Positions 33,020 through 42,689 of a stretch of 64,000 nucleotides of DNA are shown piece by piece. The stretch's first letter is position 1; every line of letters starts with the position of its first letter. The notes below the pieces were generated by a model. That model was not told the DNA's origin. It was given only the letters and a program-made list of their open reading frames with translations, and did no database searches. The DNA comes from Dromiciops gliroides (Eukaryota > Chordata > Mammalia > Microbiotheria > Microbiotheriidae), in the NCBI RefSeq assembly GCF_019393635.1, contig NC_057861.1, positions 743,184,732-743,248,731 on the forward strand, given 5' to 3'. Position numbers and translations under genes: made by a program.

Positions 33020-33250
33020 AGTTATTACTGTTGAGTCATGTCACATCCCATTCTCCATGACCCCATTTTGGGTTTTCTGGGCATAGATACTGGCTCATTT
33101 TACAGATGAGGAAACTGAGGCAAATAGGGTTAACTGACTTGTATTGGGTCACACGAGTGAGTATTTTAGGCCAGATTTGAACTCAGGAAGAGGAGGCGTC
33201 CTGATTCCAAGCCCAGTGCTCCAGGTGCCGTGGCTCTGCCTCACTGCCCA
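33020..33250 (-). mobile_element. tRNA/RTE chimeric SINE, internally shortened
   Basis: 'ttactgttgagtcatgtcac' and 'tgaccccattttgggttttc', then the core 'cagatgaggaaactgaggca' and a degraded head. The segment between RTE end and core is shorter than in the other copies. Confidence 0.8.
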
Positions 33251-33269
33251 AGAGCAATAGGAGATGACC

Positions 33270-33480
33270 TTTACATAAGCTTTAAAGCTGGCAAAGTACT
33301 TGGCACATATTACTTCACTTGATTCTCTCAACAGCCCTATGAAGTGGCTGTAATTATTATCCCCATTTTACAAATGAGAAAACCGAGGCTGGGAGAGGGT
33401 ATTTTGGATTTTTGTGTGTTTCTTTTGTTTTACTTGCTCAGGGACAGCATTTGAATTCAGATCTTCCTGACTTTATGTCC
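33270..33480 (-). repeat. MIR-type SINE
   Basis: 'aaagctggcaaagtacttgg', 'ttattatccccattttacaa' and 'gagaaaaccgaggctgg' read through the MIR 3' end and core, reversed. Confidence 0.8.
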
Positions 33481-33539
33481 AACAATCTATTAGCATGGAT
33501 GGTGCCATATTTTATTCAGCAGATATCAGATTGTTTTCG

Positions 33540-33840
33540 GGGGGTTAGTCATACCCCAGAAATGCAGCTCTGCAGCGCTTCATTTACATGTACAATTGCT
33601 CGTGTGATAGGGAAAGCTTCCTTCGATGAGAGCTGTCCAAGCATGGAATGGGCTACCTCAAGAGATGGTGGGTGCCCCCTTCCCTACTTGGGATGCTGTC
33701 AAGCAGAGACTGGATGACTCCTTGTCTGCTGTTATGGTGGGGAAGATTCCTTCACAAATGGGTTGCCCTGGGTGGCCACTGGCGTCCCTTCCAAATCCCA
33801 AATTCTGTGATTCTACAACCCTATGTATGACTCTGAAGAT
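33540..33840 (+). repeat. CR1/L3-clade LINE 3' end
   Basis: 'gagctgtccaagcatggaat', 'gggctacctcaagagatggt' and 'cccaaattctgtgattctac' are the last part of the CR1/L3-like 3' region. The overlapping open frames are shadows. Confidence 0.75.
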
Positions 33841-34609
33841 CTTTTCTGGATCAATATTATTGATGATTCTGTGATCAAAGTCCTTTCCTGTCCTGATGGG
33901 ACATTCAAGAGGAAAGTGGTCAGGAAACCTTCAAGTACCACCCATGAGTTATGCATGACTCCTAACCTCCTCCAGTCACACTCTGCCATTGTCTCTTCAG
34001 TCAGTCAGAGAGGACCAAACTTTCACTGTCTAAATTGCCCTCTTCTCAGTTTTTTGGCAGGACTCAATATTATTTGAGTTTCAGCAAGTCTACCAGTGAG
34101 GATTCACCAAGTAAACAAACAAGACCCCTCCCTTTTTAAGGCTGCCACATAGTGGGGGCTATTTACCCAGTTTGCAGTGTCAGGCTGTATGCTTTGCCTT
34201 GCCACATTTCAGACAATTCTGTGGAGGGGACGGTGGTGGCTTCTTCCAGCTCACTTTTTGTGGGTGGAACACATGGAGGTCCCACAGGGAAGAGGGGTAT
34301 AAAGGGAAAACAACATTTTCCTATGGGAGATGAGGGATGCTACAGTGAACTTCTATAAACACTTAAAGGTAGTTATTCTGAGACTACACAAAGCACAGCC
34401 TAGACAGGCAACTGAGAAATTTTGGGAGGAAAAACGTTTCCTGACCAGCTTAGGTTCTTAAAGGACTTTCTCATCCCCTCCCTCTCCTTCCCCACCACCA
34501 AACTTTCCATAAAATACTTCATCTCCTCTCTGGGTAGACAGAGCTTGAGTTTCAAGTCACAGAACTTCCCTGGGATACAGGTCATGGAATCACAATCTAA
34601 ATCACCATT
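33841..34609. other. no recognised feature
   Basis: Unique sequence. Short frames on both strands lack domains. No confident repeat is seen. Confidence 0.35.
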
Positions 34610-34745
34610 TAGAAGTTCATTTTACAGATAAGTAAATTGAGGCCCAGAAAGATGAGTTGATTTCATTCAGTAAAGTTATATGGGACTCCCACTGTTACTG
34701 TTTTTTTTCTTCTTTATAGATGAGGAAATTGAGATACATGGAAGA
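34610..34745 (-). repeat. MIR-type SINE fragments
   Basis: 'cattttacagataagtaaat' and 'tatagatgaggaaattgaga' are two diverged reversed core pieces. Confidence 0.6.
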
Positions 34746-34889
34746 AGAGGTGGGGGTGCTTTATTTTTTTTCCAAATATAAATTTAATTTATTTAATTTA
34801 ACATTAATTTTGGGGGTACTTTCTATGAAGCTGCCCACCTGAAAAAGCAGTGAAAACATTTCAATAGATTTCATTTTTGTCTTAGTATC

Positions 34890-35130
34890 ACCAGCACCTC
34901 AAAGGCAGAATGCCACAATGGGGAGGTAGCTGGCCTCAATGCCAACCATCCCCCCCCCAAAACACAACCCCCCCCCCAAAAAAAAACCAACCTGGATTCA
35001 AATCCTGCCTCTGACCCAGCCTGGCTGGGTGACCCTGGGCATGTCATATAATTTCTCAGTGCCCTGGGAAATTCCCAAAGACAATACATTGAAGAGAAGG
35101 TACTGAACTAGATTGGTTAGTTTCCTCTCC
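34890..35130 (+). repeat. MIR-type SINE with C/A-rich insertion
   Basis: 'tggattcaaatcctgcctct' and 'gctgggtgaccctgggcatg' are MIR. A run of C and A tracts at 34949-34988 lies just upstream of the B-box region. Confidence 0.7.
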
Positions 35131-35139
35131 TGAAATAGC

Positions 35140-35384
35140 ACTTGGCCCAGAGGAGGGAGGTAGCAAATAATAATATAACTCCTGTCACAGTATTATGCTA
35201 ATGCTTATAGAAAGGAATTGAATTAAATTAAAAAGAAACATCACACTGCTGTGGGATCTGACCCACTTGGCCTATAGATAACAGCTGAGGTTTTGGCTAT
35301 ATTTTTTTAGGATAAAAATGATTGTATACAAAACAGTAAAATTTACAGATTTTAAATATTTTTAAATTCTCACCAATAATCACT
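35140..35384. other. no recognised feature
   Basis: AT-rich unique sequence. Confidence 0.3.
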
Positions 35385-35475
35385 CAACAAGCATCTATTA
35401 AGCTCCTGTGCTAAACTCAAGTTTAGTCCCAGACCTTAAGGAGCTTAGAATATTGTGAATTTAACAGACACCAAC
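35385..35475 (-). repeat. L2 LINE 3' terminus
   Basis: 'caacaagcatctattaagct' and 'accttaaggagcttagaata' are the reversed L2 end. Confidence 0.65.
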
Positions 35476-35589
35476 TAGAACCGGTATTTGCATATACATA
35501 AAATGGGAAAAGAGAATTGTGGGTAAAGGTGAGAGTGTCTAACCACTCCCTGGTGAAGGCTGCTCCCTACTCCTAAATTATATCATAGG

Positions 35590-35770
35590 ATTGTAGATTC
35601 TGAGCTGGAAGGATTCAGTTCTCTTGTTTTACATATGAAGAAACTGAGGCTCAGAGAATGACTTGCTCAGGGTCACATAGCTCGTAAGTGTTTGCGGCAA
35701 AACTATGACCCAAATTTTCCCGACGCCAAGGCTGGCCCCCTAGCCACTGGGCCACATTGGTTCTCAGCCT
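35590..35770 (-). repeat. MIR-type SINE
   Basis: 'gaagaaactgaggctcagag' and 'gacttgctcagggtcacata' are the reversed core. Confidence 0.8.
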
Positions 35771-35989
35771 TGGGAAAGGAAGCCAAGAAAGCCGGCTCAG
35801 TTTGGGAGCTGAGTCTGGAGAGGCATAGCATGGGGGTGGGGCTGCAAGCCGGCTTCTGGCTCGTCAAAGGCAGTTTTGTCCCTGCTTATCCGGGCTCTGG
35901 CGCAGTGTCTTCCTCTGAGAGCACTTAATGCTTGCTGAGCTGAGCAAAGTCGCAGGAGGAAGGTGAATGTCTCCCCTTCTCTGCCCTGA

Positions 35990-36290
35990 TCACACCATAT
36001 CAGTCTCTCATTCAGTTCTAGGGGGTTCCATTTTAGGAAGAGCATTGGGAAAGTAGAGGGCATCCAAGGGAGGAGGACAGTCTCAAATTCGTGGCCCACG
36101 AGCGTCGTCCGAGCAAACTGAAGGGGTTGAGGTTCAAGAAGGGAAGACTTGGGGGGCAGAAGAGATGCCTGGGGTATGTGAAGGACGGTCGTATGGAAGA
36201 ATGACCAGACACGCTGTTTGATCTCAGAGGTACACAGCCGGGAGCCACGCGCAGAAGTGAAGCTGGAACTCGAACCCAGGATCCCTCCCA
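35990..36290 (+). repeat. CR1/L3-clade LINE 3' region
   Basis: 'aggttcaagaagggaagact' and 'gatctcagaggtacacagcc' match the CR1/L3 order seen at 58316 onward. The 190-codon minus-strand frame (35797-36369) crosses this fossil and has no domain. Confidence 0.6.
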
Positions 36291-36320
36291 CCTGGGCCAG
36301 GATCCCTCCCACCTGAGCCC
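36278..36320. repeat. 21-bp tandem duplication
   Basis: 'aggatccctcccacctg' plus four more bases occurs twice head to tail (36279-36299, 36300-36320), differing at one base. Confidence 0.8.
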
Positions 36321-36329
36321 ATTCCTTTC

Positions 36330-36934
36330 TCCAGTCCCCACGATCCCAGCGCAAGATGCCGAACGCCAAAGTCAGCCTCCATCCCTCCCTTGTCTAGGAC
36401 TAGCCCAGCCTCCAGTGAGCCTCCAGCTGCTTCATCCACACACGGCACGCGTGTGTTTCAGCTCTGCTGCCTTTTTCACCTTGAAAAGAATCAGAGATCT
36501 GTGTGCCCTACCCCGGAGTCAAGTTGTCAGCAGGGCACCTTCAGCAATCAGAGGAGAAATAGGTCTGGCCCTGGCCTGGGATTCAGATAATCTCATAGGA
36601 GATCAAGAAAAAACACAAGAATCCTTTTGAACTTTCCAGACCCTCAAATAGTAACCGAGTGCTTTGGTGGCCCAGCCCTGATGGAAGCCATGTGAACAGG
36701 TGAAAATATAAGTGAGAGAGGTGGGCGGGGCCAGGATGGAGGCAATTGGAGACTAGACACACCGGCCACTGTGTTTGGAAGCATCAAAGATACAACTTCT
36801 GACAGTTAGCTCTCTTGATATTTCCATTTTATCATCTGGTGTGGTGAAAAAGTCGATGCCAACAGAAAATAGAACTCTTTTACTTCTGGTTACAATAGAA
36901 ATAGGGCAACCCGGGGATTCTGGAAGGCCTGACA
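36330..36934. other. unique stretch, no gene recognised
   Basis: No repeat is recognised. CpGs are present around 36440-36455. The frames at 36390-36630 have no domain. It may be conserved non-coding sequence. Confidence 0.3.
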
Positions 36935-37050
36935 GCAAGACCTGACTCTGCTGGTAACTTGCCAAGTGACCTTGGGGAAGTCACTTAACCTCTCTGGACT
37001 TTGGTTCACTTTTCCTGTAAAACGATGTGGTTGAAACTGATGCTGACCTT
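36935..37050 (+). repeat. MIR-type SINE
   Basis: 'aagtgaccttggggaagtca' and 'cttaacctctctggactttg' mark the MIR core. Confidence 0.75.
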
Positions 37051-37094
37051 GTCTCTGGTGATAAAAATATAGGCGTATTGAGGTAGAGACTGTA

Positions 37095-37320
37095 CCACTT
37101 TTTCTATTTTAACAGAATTTTTATTCATATTTTATTGTTCTATTACCCACATTTCTCAACCCCTTCCAGACAGGTATCCCTTATGGCAAAGAATTTTTTA
37201 AAAAGGGGGTAAAAGTTTAGCAAAACTAACCAATACATCAAAAAAGCTGGACATCACATGTGGAGTTCCATATCGATAGTTCTGCACCTCTGTGAAGAAG
37301 CAGGGGAGGTCTTTTTTCCT
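37095..37320 (-). repeat. possible LINE 3' fragment, unclassified
   Basis: 'atttttattcatattttatt' and 'catcacatgtggagttccat' have the look of an antisense LINE tail, but I cannot place them in a family. Confidence 0.3.
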
Positions 37321-37391
37321 ATATTTTTTGGTCTGTGTATCCCCAGCTCCTAGCAAAGTGCCTGGAAAACAATAGGCACTTAATAAGTGCC
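37321..37391 (+). repeat. L2 LINE 3' terminus
   Basis: 'gtatccccagctcctagcaa' and 'aataggcacttaataagtgc' are the L2 end. It contains a natural 17-bp palindrome (37375-37391) that borders the large hairpin. Confidence 0.75.
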
Positions 37392-37479
37392 CTAGAGCTG
37401 GAGGGGACCTTACCAATCCATCAATAGGCACTTATTAAGTGCCTATTGATGGATTGGTAAGGTCCCCTCCAGCTCTAGG
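37391..37479. repeat. 89-bp near-perfect palindrome (hairpin/cruciform)
   Basis: The left arm 37391-37434 (44 bases) is an exact reverse complement of the right arm 37436-37479, around the single base 37435. The right arm continues naturally into a MIR-like ending ('ctccagctctaggtccctat'), so it looks original. Bases 37392-37443 (52 bases) equal the reverse complement of the L2-end palindrome plus the following 35 bases. A 52-bp inverted copy has therefore been inserted. This fits one template-switch event during replication. Confidence 0.95.
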
Positions 37480-37589
37480 TCCCTATGATTTATTGTAGAA
37501 AAGAAGTTCACTGATAAAAGCATTGGAAAGTTTAGCATGATTATGTTTGGAAAGCTGGTTGACAATGCTTGGATTTAAAGTAACCTCTT

Positions 37590-37712
37590 TCTCTTGTTGT
37601 TGTTCAATTGTGTCCGACTCTTTGGGATCCCATAGCGTGTCAGGCACTGTCCATGGGGTTTTCTTGGTAAAGAGACTGGAGTGGTTTACCATTTACTTCT
37701 CCAGGGGATCAC
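37590..37712 (-). repeat. tRNA/RTE SINE or RTE end, partial
   Basis: 'cttgttgttgttcaattgtg', 'tccgactctttgggatccc' and 'ggggttttcttggtaaagag' show the RTE end only. It has extra sequence ('gtcaggcactgtccatg') inside that other copies lack, closer to the BovB-type end. Core and head are missing. Confidence 0.75.
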
Positions 37713-37854
37713 CTTTTGTCAGAATTCTCCACTATGAGCTTTCCATCTTGGGTAACCCTGACTGGTATAACTCATAGTTACATGGCAAGTCACTCTGTCA
37801 TGACAGGGCCATGATGCAGAAGGGGAGCCCCTTTTCCTAGACGTGCTCAAATTA

Positions 37855-37910
37855 ATTAGTTTGTTCATTTATTAAGCATCTATTATGTTAAATGAAAGGC
37901 AGGTCTGAAT
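37855..37910 (-). repeat. L2 LINE 3' terminus fragment
   Basis: 'gttcatttattaagcatcta' is the reversed L2 end. Confidence 0.5.
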
Positions 37911-37994
37911 TGCATATGACATAGCAAACAGGGAAGTATGAAGAACAGGAATATGGGATATCATCTAGGAAATATATCATTAAAAAAGAAGACA

Positions 37995-38108
37995 AGAGCA
38001 CTGGCCCTGGAATCAGGAGGACCTTAGTTCAAATCCAGCCTCAGACACTTGACACTTACTAGCTGTGTGAGCCTGGGCAAGTCACTTAACCCCAATTACC
38101 TCACCAAA
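37995..38108 (+). mobile_element. WSINE1-type CORE-SINE, 5'-truncated, A/B hybrid
   Basis: It starts at 'agagcactggccctggaatc'. It carries B-type 'cttgacactt' but A-type 'ccaattacctcacc'. The perfect 13-bp target-site duplication 'aaaaaagaagaca' (37982-37994, 38109-38121) shows that the truncation happened on insertion. Confidence 0.92.
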
Positions 38109-38307
38109 AAAAAAGAAGACAGTGTGGTCACAAGGTTAGAAGGAAGGATGAGTAGTAGACAGTCCTTGTGCTATGCTGGAGTCCTCACAATGTCAGAAGA
38201 AATGGAGGAAGGTCACCAGCAAGCCAGCTTTACCTCCGACTTATGGGAAGACATGGAGAAGAGTAACATGGGAAAGGTAGGCATGGGTGGGTTGTACTCT
38301 GCTTCGT

Positions 38308-38340
38308 TAATAATAATAATAATAACAACAATAATAATAT
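38308..38340. repeat. (TAA)n microsatellite
   Basis: 'taataataataataataaca' followed by 'acaataataata' is an imperfect trinucleotide run. Confidence 0.9.
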
Positions 38341-38499
38341 TTATATAGTACTTGATGGTTGGCAAAATGCTTCACAAGAATTATCACATTTGTTAGGAAG
38401 TGCATGCACATTGATGACAGACATCACAGATCTATTAGTATTTTCCTCTGTTTAGTGAGTTGTGTTGGGGGGTGAGGGAAGGTCAGGGAGCTACAAAGA

Positions 38500-38560
38500 A
38501 AAATGAAACACAATTCTTGCCCTCATGGAACTTACGGTCTAGTATGGGAACAGAAAGAAC
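38500..38560 (-). repeat. L2 LINE fragment
   Basis: 'cttgccctcatggaacttac' and 'ggtctagtatggg' are part of the reversed L2 3' end. Confidence 0.5.
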
Positions 38561-38755
38561 ACTGGCTCTGGAGTTTGAAAGTCAGGGTTCAAATCCCATC
38601 TCCAACTCAATCGATCAGTATTTATTAAGTGCTTATTGTGATAAGCACTGAAGCTTACTGCCTACGTGACCTTCCGGGACCTCAGTTTCCTCGTCTTGTA
38701 AAATGAAGAGTTTGGTCTCTGAGGACCTTCTAGATCTAGATCCAGGATCCTATAG
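38545..38755 (+). repeat. MIR-type SINE interrupted by an L2-end-like fragment
   Basis: 'actggctctggagtttgaaa' and 'cctcagtttcctcgtcttgt' are MIR. 'cagtatttattaagtgctta' between them is L2-end-like. Confidence 0.65.
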
Positions 38756-38946
38756 CATGTTCATCAATAAATATTGTGAAATGAAGACTATTAGAGGAGT
38801 GTAGGTGAGGAATCGGGGCATTCAGGGAACCTTCAAGGAGGCAGTGACCTTTGAACCATGAACTTTTCATGCTCTAGGAAAGGGGCGGAAAGCTTCCCAT
38901 GCCATGTCAGAGATGGAAAACTCTTCACTTAGAAGTCAGCTAGTCC

Positions 38947-39103
38947 TGGGGCAGCTAGGTGGCGCAGTGGATAGAGCACCGGCCCTGGAGTCAGGAGTAC
39001 CTGAGTTCAAATCCGGCCTCAGACACTTAACACTTACTAGCTGTGTGATCCTGGGCAAGTCACTTAACCCCAATTGCCTTACTAAAAAAAAAAAAAAAGA
39101 AGA
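38947..39103 (+). mobile_element. WSINE1-type CORE-SINE, subfamily A, near consensus
   Basis: The best-preserved copy in the window. Pol III A box 'tggcgcagtgg' at 38960-38970 fits TRGYNNANNGG and B box 'gttcaaatc' at 39005-39013 fits GWTCRANNC. Long A-tail. Perfect 16-bp target-site duplication 'agaagtcagctagtcc' (38931-38946, 39104-39119). It landed in a MIR fragment whose remnant continues at 39120. Confidence 0.96.
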
Positions 39104-39159
39104 AGAAGTCAGCTAGTCCAGCCCCTTCATTTGTAGATAAGGAAACAGACATTTTCGTT

Positions 39160-39790
39160 TTTCAAACAACAACACACTAATTCTCCATCTCTCTTTGAGA
39201 AGAGGGATATCATGAATTCTTTCTCTCAGAGGATGGTAGAATCAAAGTGATTTTACTCTATCATAGCCGTTGGAAAAGATGTCTGATTGCATTTGCTTTG
39301 GGTCCTTTCATTTTACAGAAGAGGAAAATGAAATTGAGAGAGGTTGAAAGCTTTGCCTCAGTTTCCCCAGGAAGCCTAGCTGGGATTTTCACAGCTCTTT
39401 CTACTATACCAAGTAAAGCTGATCCATCACCCCAAGATCATGTGTAGGTAAGACTGGGAGAAGCTCAACAAGCAGGTGGTATGAGATGAATCTCCTGATG
39501 TTTTGATGGTGACCTCTGCTCATCTCTAATGAGAGTAGAGTACTTCATTGTGAAAGGCCCTGATATCTGGTTAGGTGTTGACACTGACCCTCTCCTGGTT
39601 TGAGATTTTGTCAAAATTTGGGTTCAGATCAGCAGCGGATTTGAGCCATGAGGAACAAGGAAAGAAGGTTGAAGTAAATCACCAACTGCCAGTGAGCATA
39701 GAGAAAGATTGTGCCTATGGTAGCATGGCCTATGTTGCCAACCATGCCTACCCTTTCAGAGAATAAAATGGAGGAGGGGGCTGGAGGAAC
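39160..39790. other. no recognised gene
   Basis: A few MIR-like words ('cattttacagaagaggaaaa' near 39310) but otherwise unique. No exon is seen. Confidence 0.35.
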
Positions 39791-39930
39791 AGCAGAGACC
39801 TTCCAGAATCAGGAGACCTCCCATTCTAGTCTCAGCTTGGTCATAAACTATCATTTAGAACACTAGTAAGTCACTTTCCTTCTCCAGGCCTCAGTTTTCC
39901 TACTGTGAAATGAGGCCGATGGGACTAGAT

Positions 39931-40292
39931 CAGTGGTGTCAAACTCAAATGAAAATGGGGCACTAAACCATATATAAAGATCCCTGTGGACCACATACTG
40001 ACTTGGAAAATTAACATTACCTGCATTGTATCGTATTTGTATTTGTTTTTGTTAAATATTTCTCCATCACATTTTTGGTTTTTGGTTTTTTATTTTTTAG
40101 TGAGGCAATTGGGGTTACGTGACTTGCCCAGGGTCACACAGGTAGCAAGTGTTAAGTATCTGAGGCCGGGTTTAAACTCAGGTACTCCTGACTCCAGGGC
40201 CGGTGCTCTATCCACCCTCCATCACATTTTAATCTGGTTGGAGTGGCACTTGGGAATTTGGGGGTCACATGCCATCACATGTTTGACACCTT
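39931..40292. mobile_element. hAT-like short DNA transposon (non-autonomous)
   Basis: Terminal inverted repeats are 'cagtggtgtcaaac' at 39931 and 'gtttgacaccttct' ending at 40292, with two or three mismatches. Without the SINE inserted at 40076 it is about 200 bases, carries no coding sequence and resembles short hAT-derived elements of marsupials. An 8-bp target duplication is expected for hAT but is not clear here. Confidence 0.7.
40076..40216 (-). mobile_element. WSINE1-type CORE-SINE, subfamily A, head truncated
   Basis: Reverse orientation, with the tRNA-like head missing its first bases (ends at 'ggtgctctatccac'). The 14-bp target-site duplication 'ctccatcacatttt' is perfect (40062-40075, 40217-40230). 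It sits inside the hAT-like element. Confidence 0.93.
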
Positions 40293-40325
40293 CTAAGCTC
40301 TCTTCCCAGTCACAACTCAGTAAGG

Positions 40326-40955
40326 TAATGGCATCATTCACCTTGTTCTTTATCAGGACAATTGAAGCTAAGTTTCAATTCTACAAGTCCTCCAAAAGTC
40401 CCGAGAAAGAGTGGAGGTCGAGGAAATAGTCTGGGACCTTTACCTTCTCCCCCTTGGGTCACATCGTTCTGAGGCCTCTTGCCTCAAAATCCCTCCTAGC
40501 AGGAAAATTATCCTTATAAGATGGTTCATATAAAATTAGGGGAGCTACTGGAACTTTTCCATTTCAGGATTATTGTATGTGCACATTAGGCTCATTATCT
40601 CCTAATGCAGAACACTGAAATGGTAGAAAGGGTTTTGGTAAAAAACGAACACAAACACCCCCTCTCTGTACTCTACCACCCTTGTACTCCTACCCCCTCC
40701 CGAATTTCAGTTCTACTATAACAAATTTTTCCATGGGCAGGACAGTATATAATTTCTACCTAATAAATATATTCACCCCCTTCAAAAGAGTGGGAGGATC
40801 AACATCTGAGCTCTTTACTATTTGTCATATATCTTCTCTTCCTTTTCGGTTGTTTATTTGATTGAACGTGAAATCAAAACTGATTTCCCATCACTCCCCT
40901 TCACAGACACCAGGCTCCCACTGAAGTGAGTGGATTATTGCTCACCACATATCCT
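40326..40955. other. no recognised feature
   Basis: Unique, AT-leaning sequence with C-rich patches near 40660-40700. Confidence 0.35.
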
Positions 40956-40959
40956 GTTG

Positions 40960-41345
40960 TATCTCTCCTCTCTGTGCCTTTGACTAGGCAGGCCCTGATG
41001 TCTGCTATGACCACCCTTCTCAGGTCTACCTCTTAAAATTGCTAGCTCAGGTGCAACTTTTTATCATGGGCCTTCCTTGATATAACCCCTTGATCATACC
41101 ACCACCATCACCACCACCACCACCACGGTGAAGGGATAGTGCTCCCCTCATTTCCCCAAATAATTTGTATTTACTTTGTATGAATTTTGGGTATGTTTCT
41201 CTGTGACTTCCTTTGTTTACTCCCAATAAAATATAAGCTCTTCGAGGGCAAAAATTGTTTTATTTTTTCTATCACTAGCACCTAGCACTAATGCCTGGCA
41301 TATAAGAGATGAATAATAAATGCTTATTGAATTAAATGCTTGTGA
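40960..41345 (+). repeat. L2 LINE 3' end with (CAC)n
   Basis: 'gggccttccttgatataacc', 'tataagctcttcgagggcaa' and 'gcacctagcactaatgcctgg' follow the L2 order. A (CAC)n run at 41099-41126 lies inside. Confidence 0.75.
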
Positions 41346-41439
41346 ATTAGCTGGACCACCACCACCTGTCCAGAAAGACTCTGTCTTTGCTTTGGAATGG
41401 AAATACATTTCAATAATTTTTTACTCTTAAGAGCATTCT

Positions 41440-42237
41440 TATATTCTTCTCACAGACTTTAAAAAATTAATTTGTCCCTTTGTTTAAAAAAACCCTTCCC
41501 CATTAAACAAATTATAAAAAGAAAAATAATAAACCCTGAAAAGTAAAGCCCTCAGTACATAGCTACATAAGCCAGAAAAATAAATTCCCAAGATGTTTAT
41601 GTCCTGGTATTTTAAGCTCTCTATGGGGAGATGAGAGGCGTGCTTCATCCTCATTCTTTTGGACTTATGGTTTATCATTACACTGATCAGAATTCAACAG
41701 TCTTTCAAAATGGCTTTTCTCTCTAGTGTTAGTATCATTGTAGAAATCCTTGTCCTGGTTCTGCTCAATTCATCCTGCATCAGTTCCTTTGAAACTGTCT
41801 ATTTCATCATTCTTTATAGCATGTGACATTTATTTACCACAGTTTGTTTAGCTATTCCCCAATAGGGGTCAACCCCTTGGTTTTCAATTTTTGGCTAGCA
41901 TAAATAATTGCTGTAAGTATTTTTGTCTACATAGATCCTTTTTCTCTTTTAAAATTTTTCTTTCTTACTAAACTTTCTTACTATAGCCTATCTTACTATA
42001 GCCTATCCCTAGTATGTCTTTGGGATATAGACTAGAAGTCTAACAGTAGATATAGATGGGCAATAGGGTATTCACAGTTTGATAGCTTTGGGGGCATAGT
42101 TCCAAACAGTTCAGAATGACCAAACTAATTCACAGCTCCCACAACAGTGCATTAATAGTTGTTTTCTCACACCTCCAAAAAGTATCATCTTTGTCAAACT
42201 GATGGGTGAGAGATGGAAGCTTAGAGTTGCTGTAATT
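41440..42237 (-). repeat. L1 LINE 3' end, old
   Basis: 'cttgtcctggttctgctcaa', 'tttagctattccccaatagg' and 'ccacaacagtgcattaatag' are the antisense L1 ORF2 end and 3' UTR, block for block like 24800-25200. Heavily diverged. Confidence 0.8.
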
Positions 42238-42480
42238 TTGTTGTTGAGTTGCTTCAGTTGTGTCTGACTCTTTGTGACCCCATTTGGAGTTTTCTTGGCA
42301 GAAATACAGGATTGGCTTGCCATTTCCTTCTTCAGCTCATTTTACAAATGAGGAACTGAGGCAGACAGAAATGAAGTATGACAGCTCATCCTCAAAGAAC
42401 TAGTAAGTGTTGGAGACTGGAGTTGAACTCAGGTCTTCCTGACTCTGTATGTCCAATATTCTAACTACTGGGTCACCTTA
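42238..42480 (-). mobile_element. tRNA/RTE chimeric SINE
   Basis: 'gttgttgagttgcttcagtt', 'gtgtctgactctttgtgacc' and 'catttccttcttcagctcat', then core and degraded head. It lies at the edge of the L1 and probably inserted into it. Confidence 0.88.
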
Positions 42481-42689
42481 ACATTTATACTTTCTTGTAT
42501 TTTATTGGCACTTTGTCTTTATGTCATAGTCATTTCAGAGGGATGAGGGATGGAGGACAAAGCAAATATAGCTGATACATTGGCTGTATCTTAGAGCATA
42601 CATTTTACACTAGTGGTCCCCCATCTCACTCCTGAGAGGAGGGATGAATGACTCATTATCTTCTCTCTGGGGTCTTGACAAAAATAAAA
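42481..42689. other. no recognised feature
   Basis: Unique sequence. Confidence 0.3.

Larger units (their letters stand above)
39795..40325 (+). repeat. MIR-type SINE split by a hAT-like element
   Basis: The left part is up to 39930 ('aggcctcagttttcctactg', 'ccgatgggactagat'). The right part is 40293-40325 ('aagctctcttcccag'). The two are adjacent in MIR. Confidence 0.75.

Noticed and set aside
35797-36369. 190-codon minus-strand open frame, the longest in the window
   Set aside because: Runs antisense through a CR1/L3 fossil and a tandem duplication. No domain or family resemblance.
38947-39103. tRNA gene suggested by good A and B boxes
   Set aside because: It is the head of a SINE and does not fold as a full tRNA. 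The target-site duplication proves a retrotransposon.
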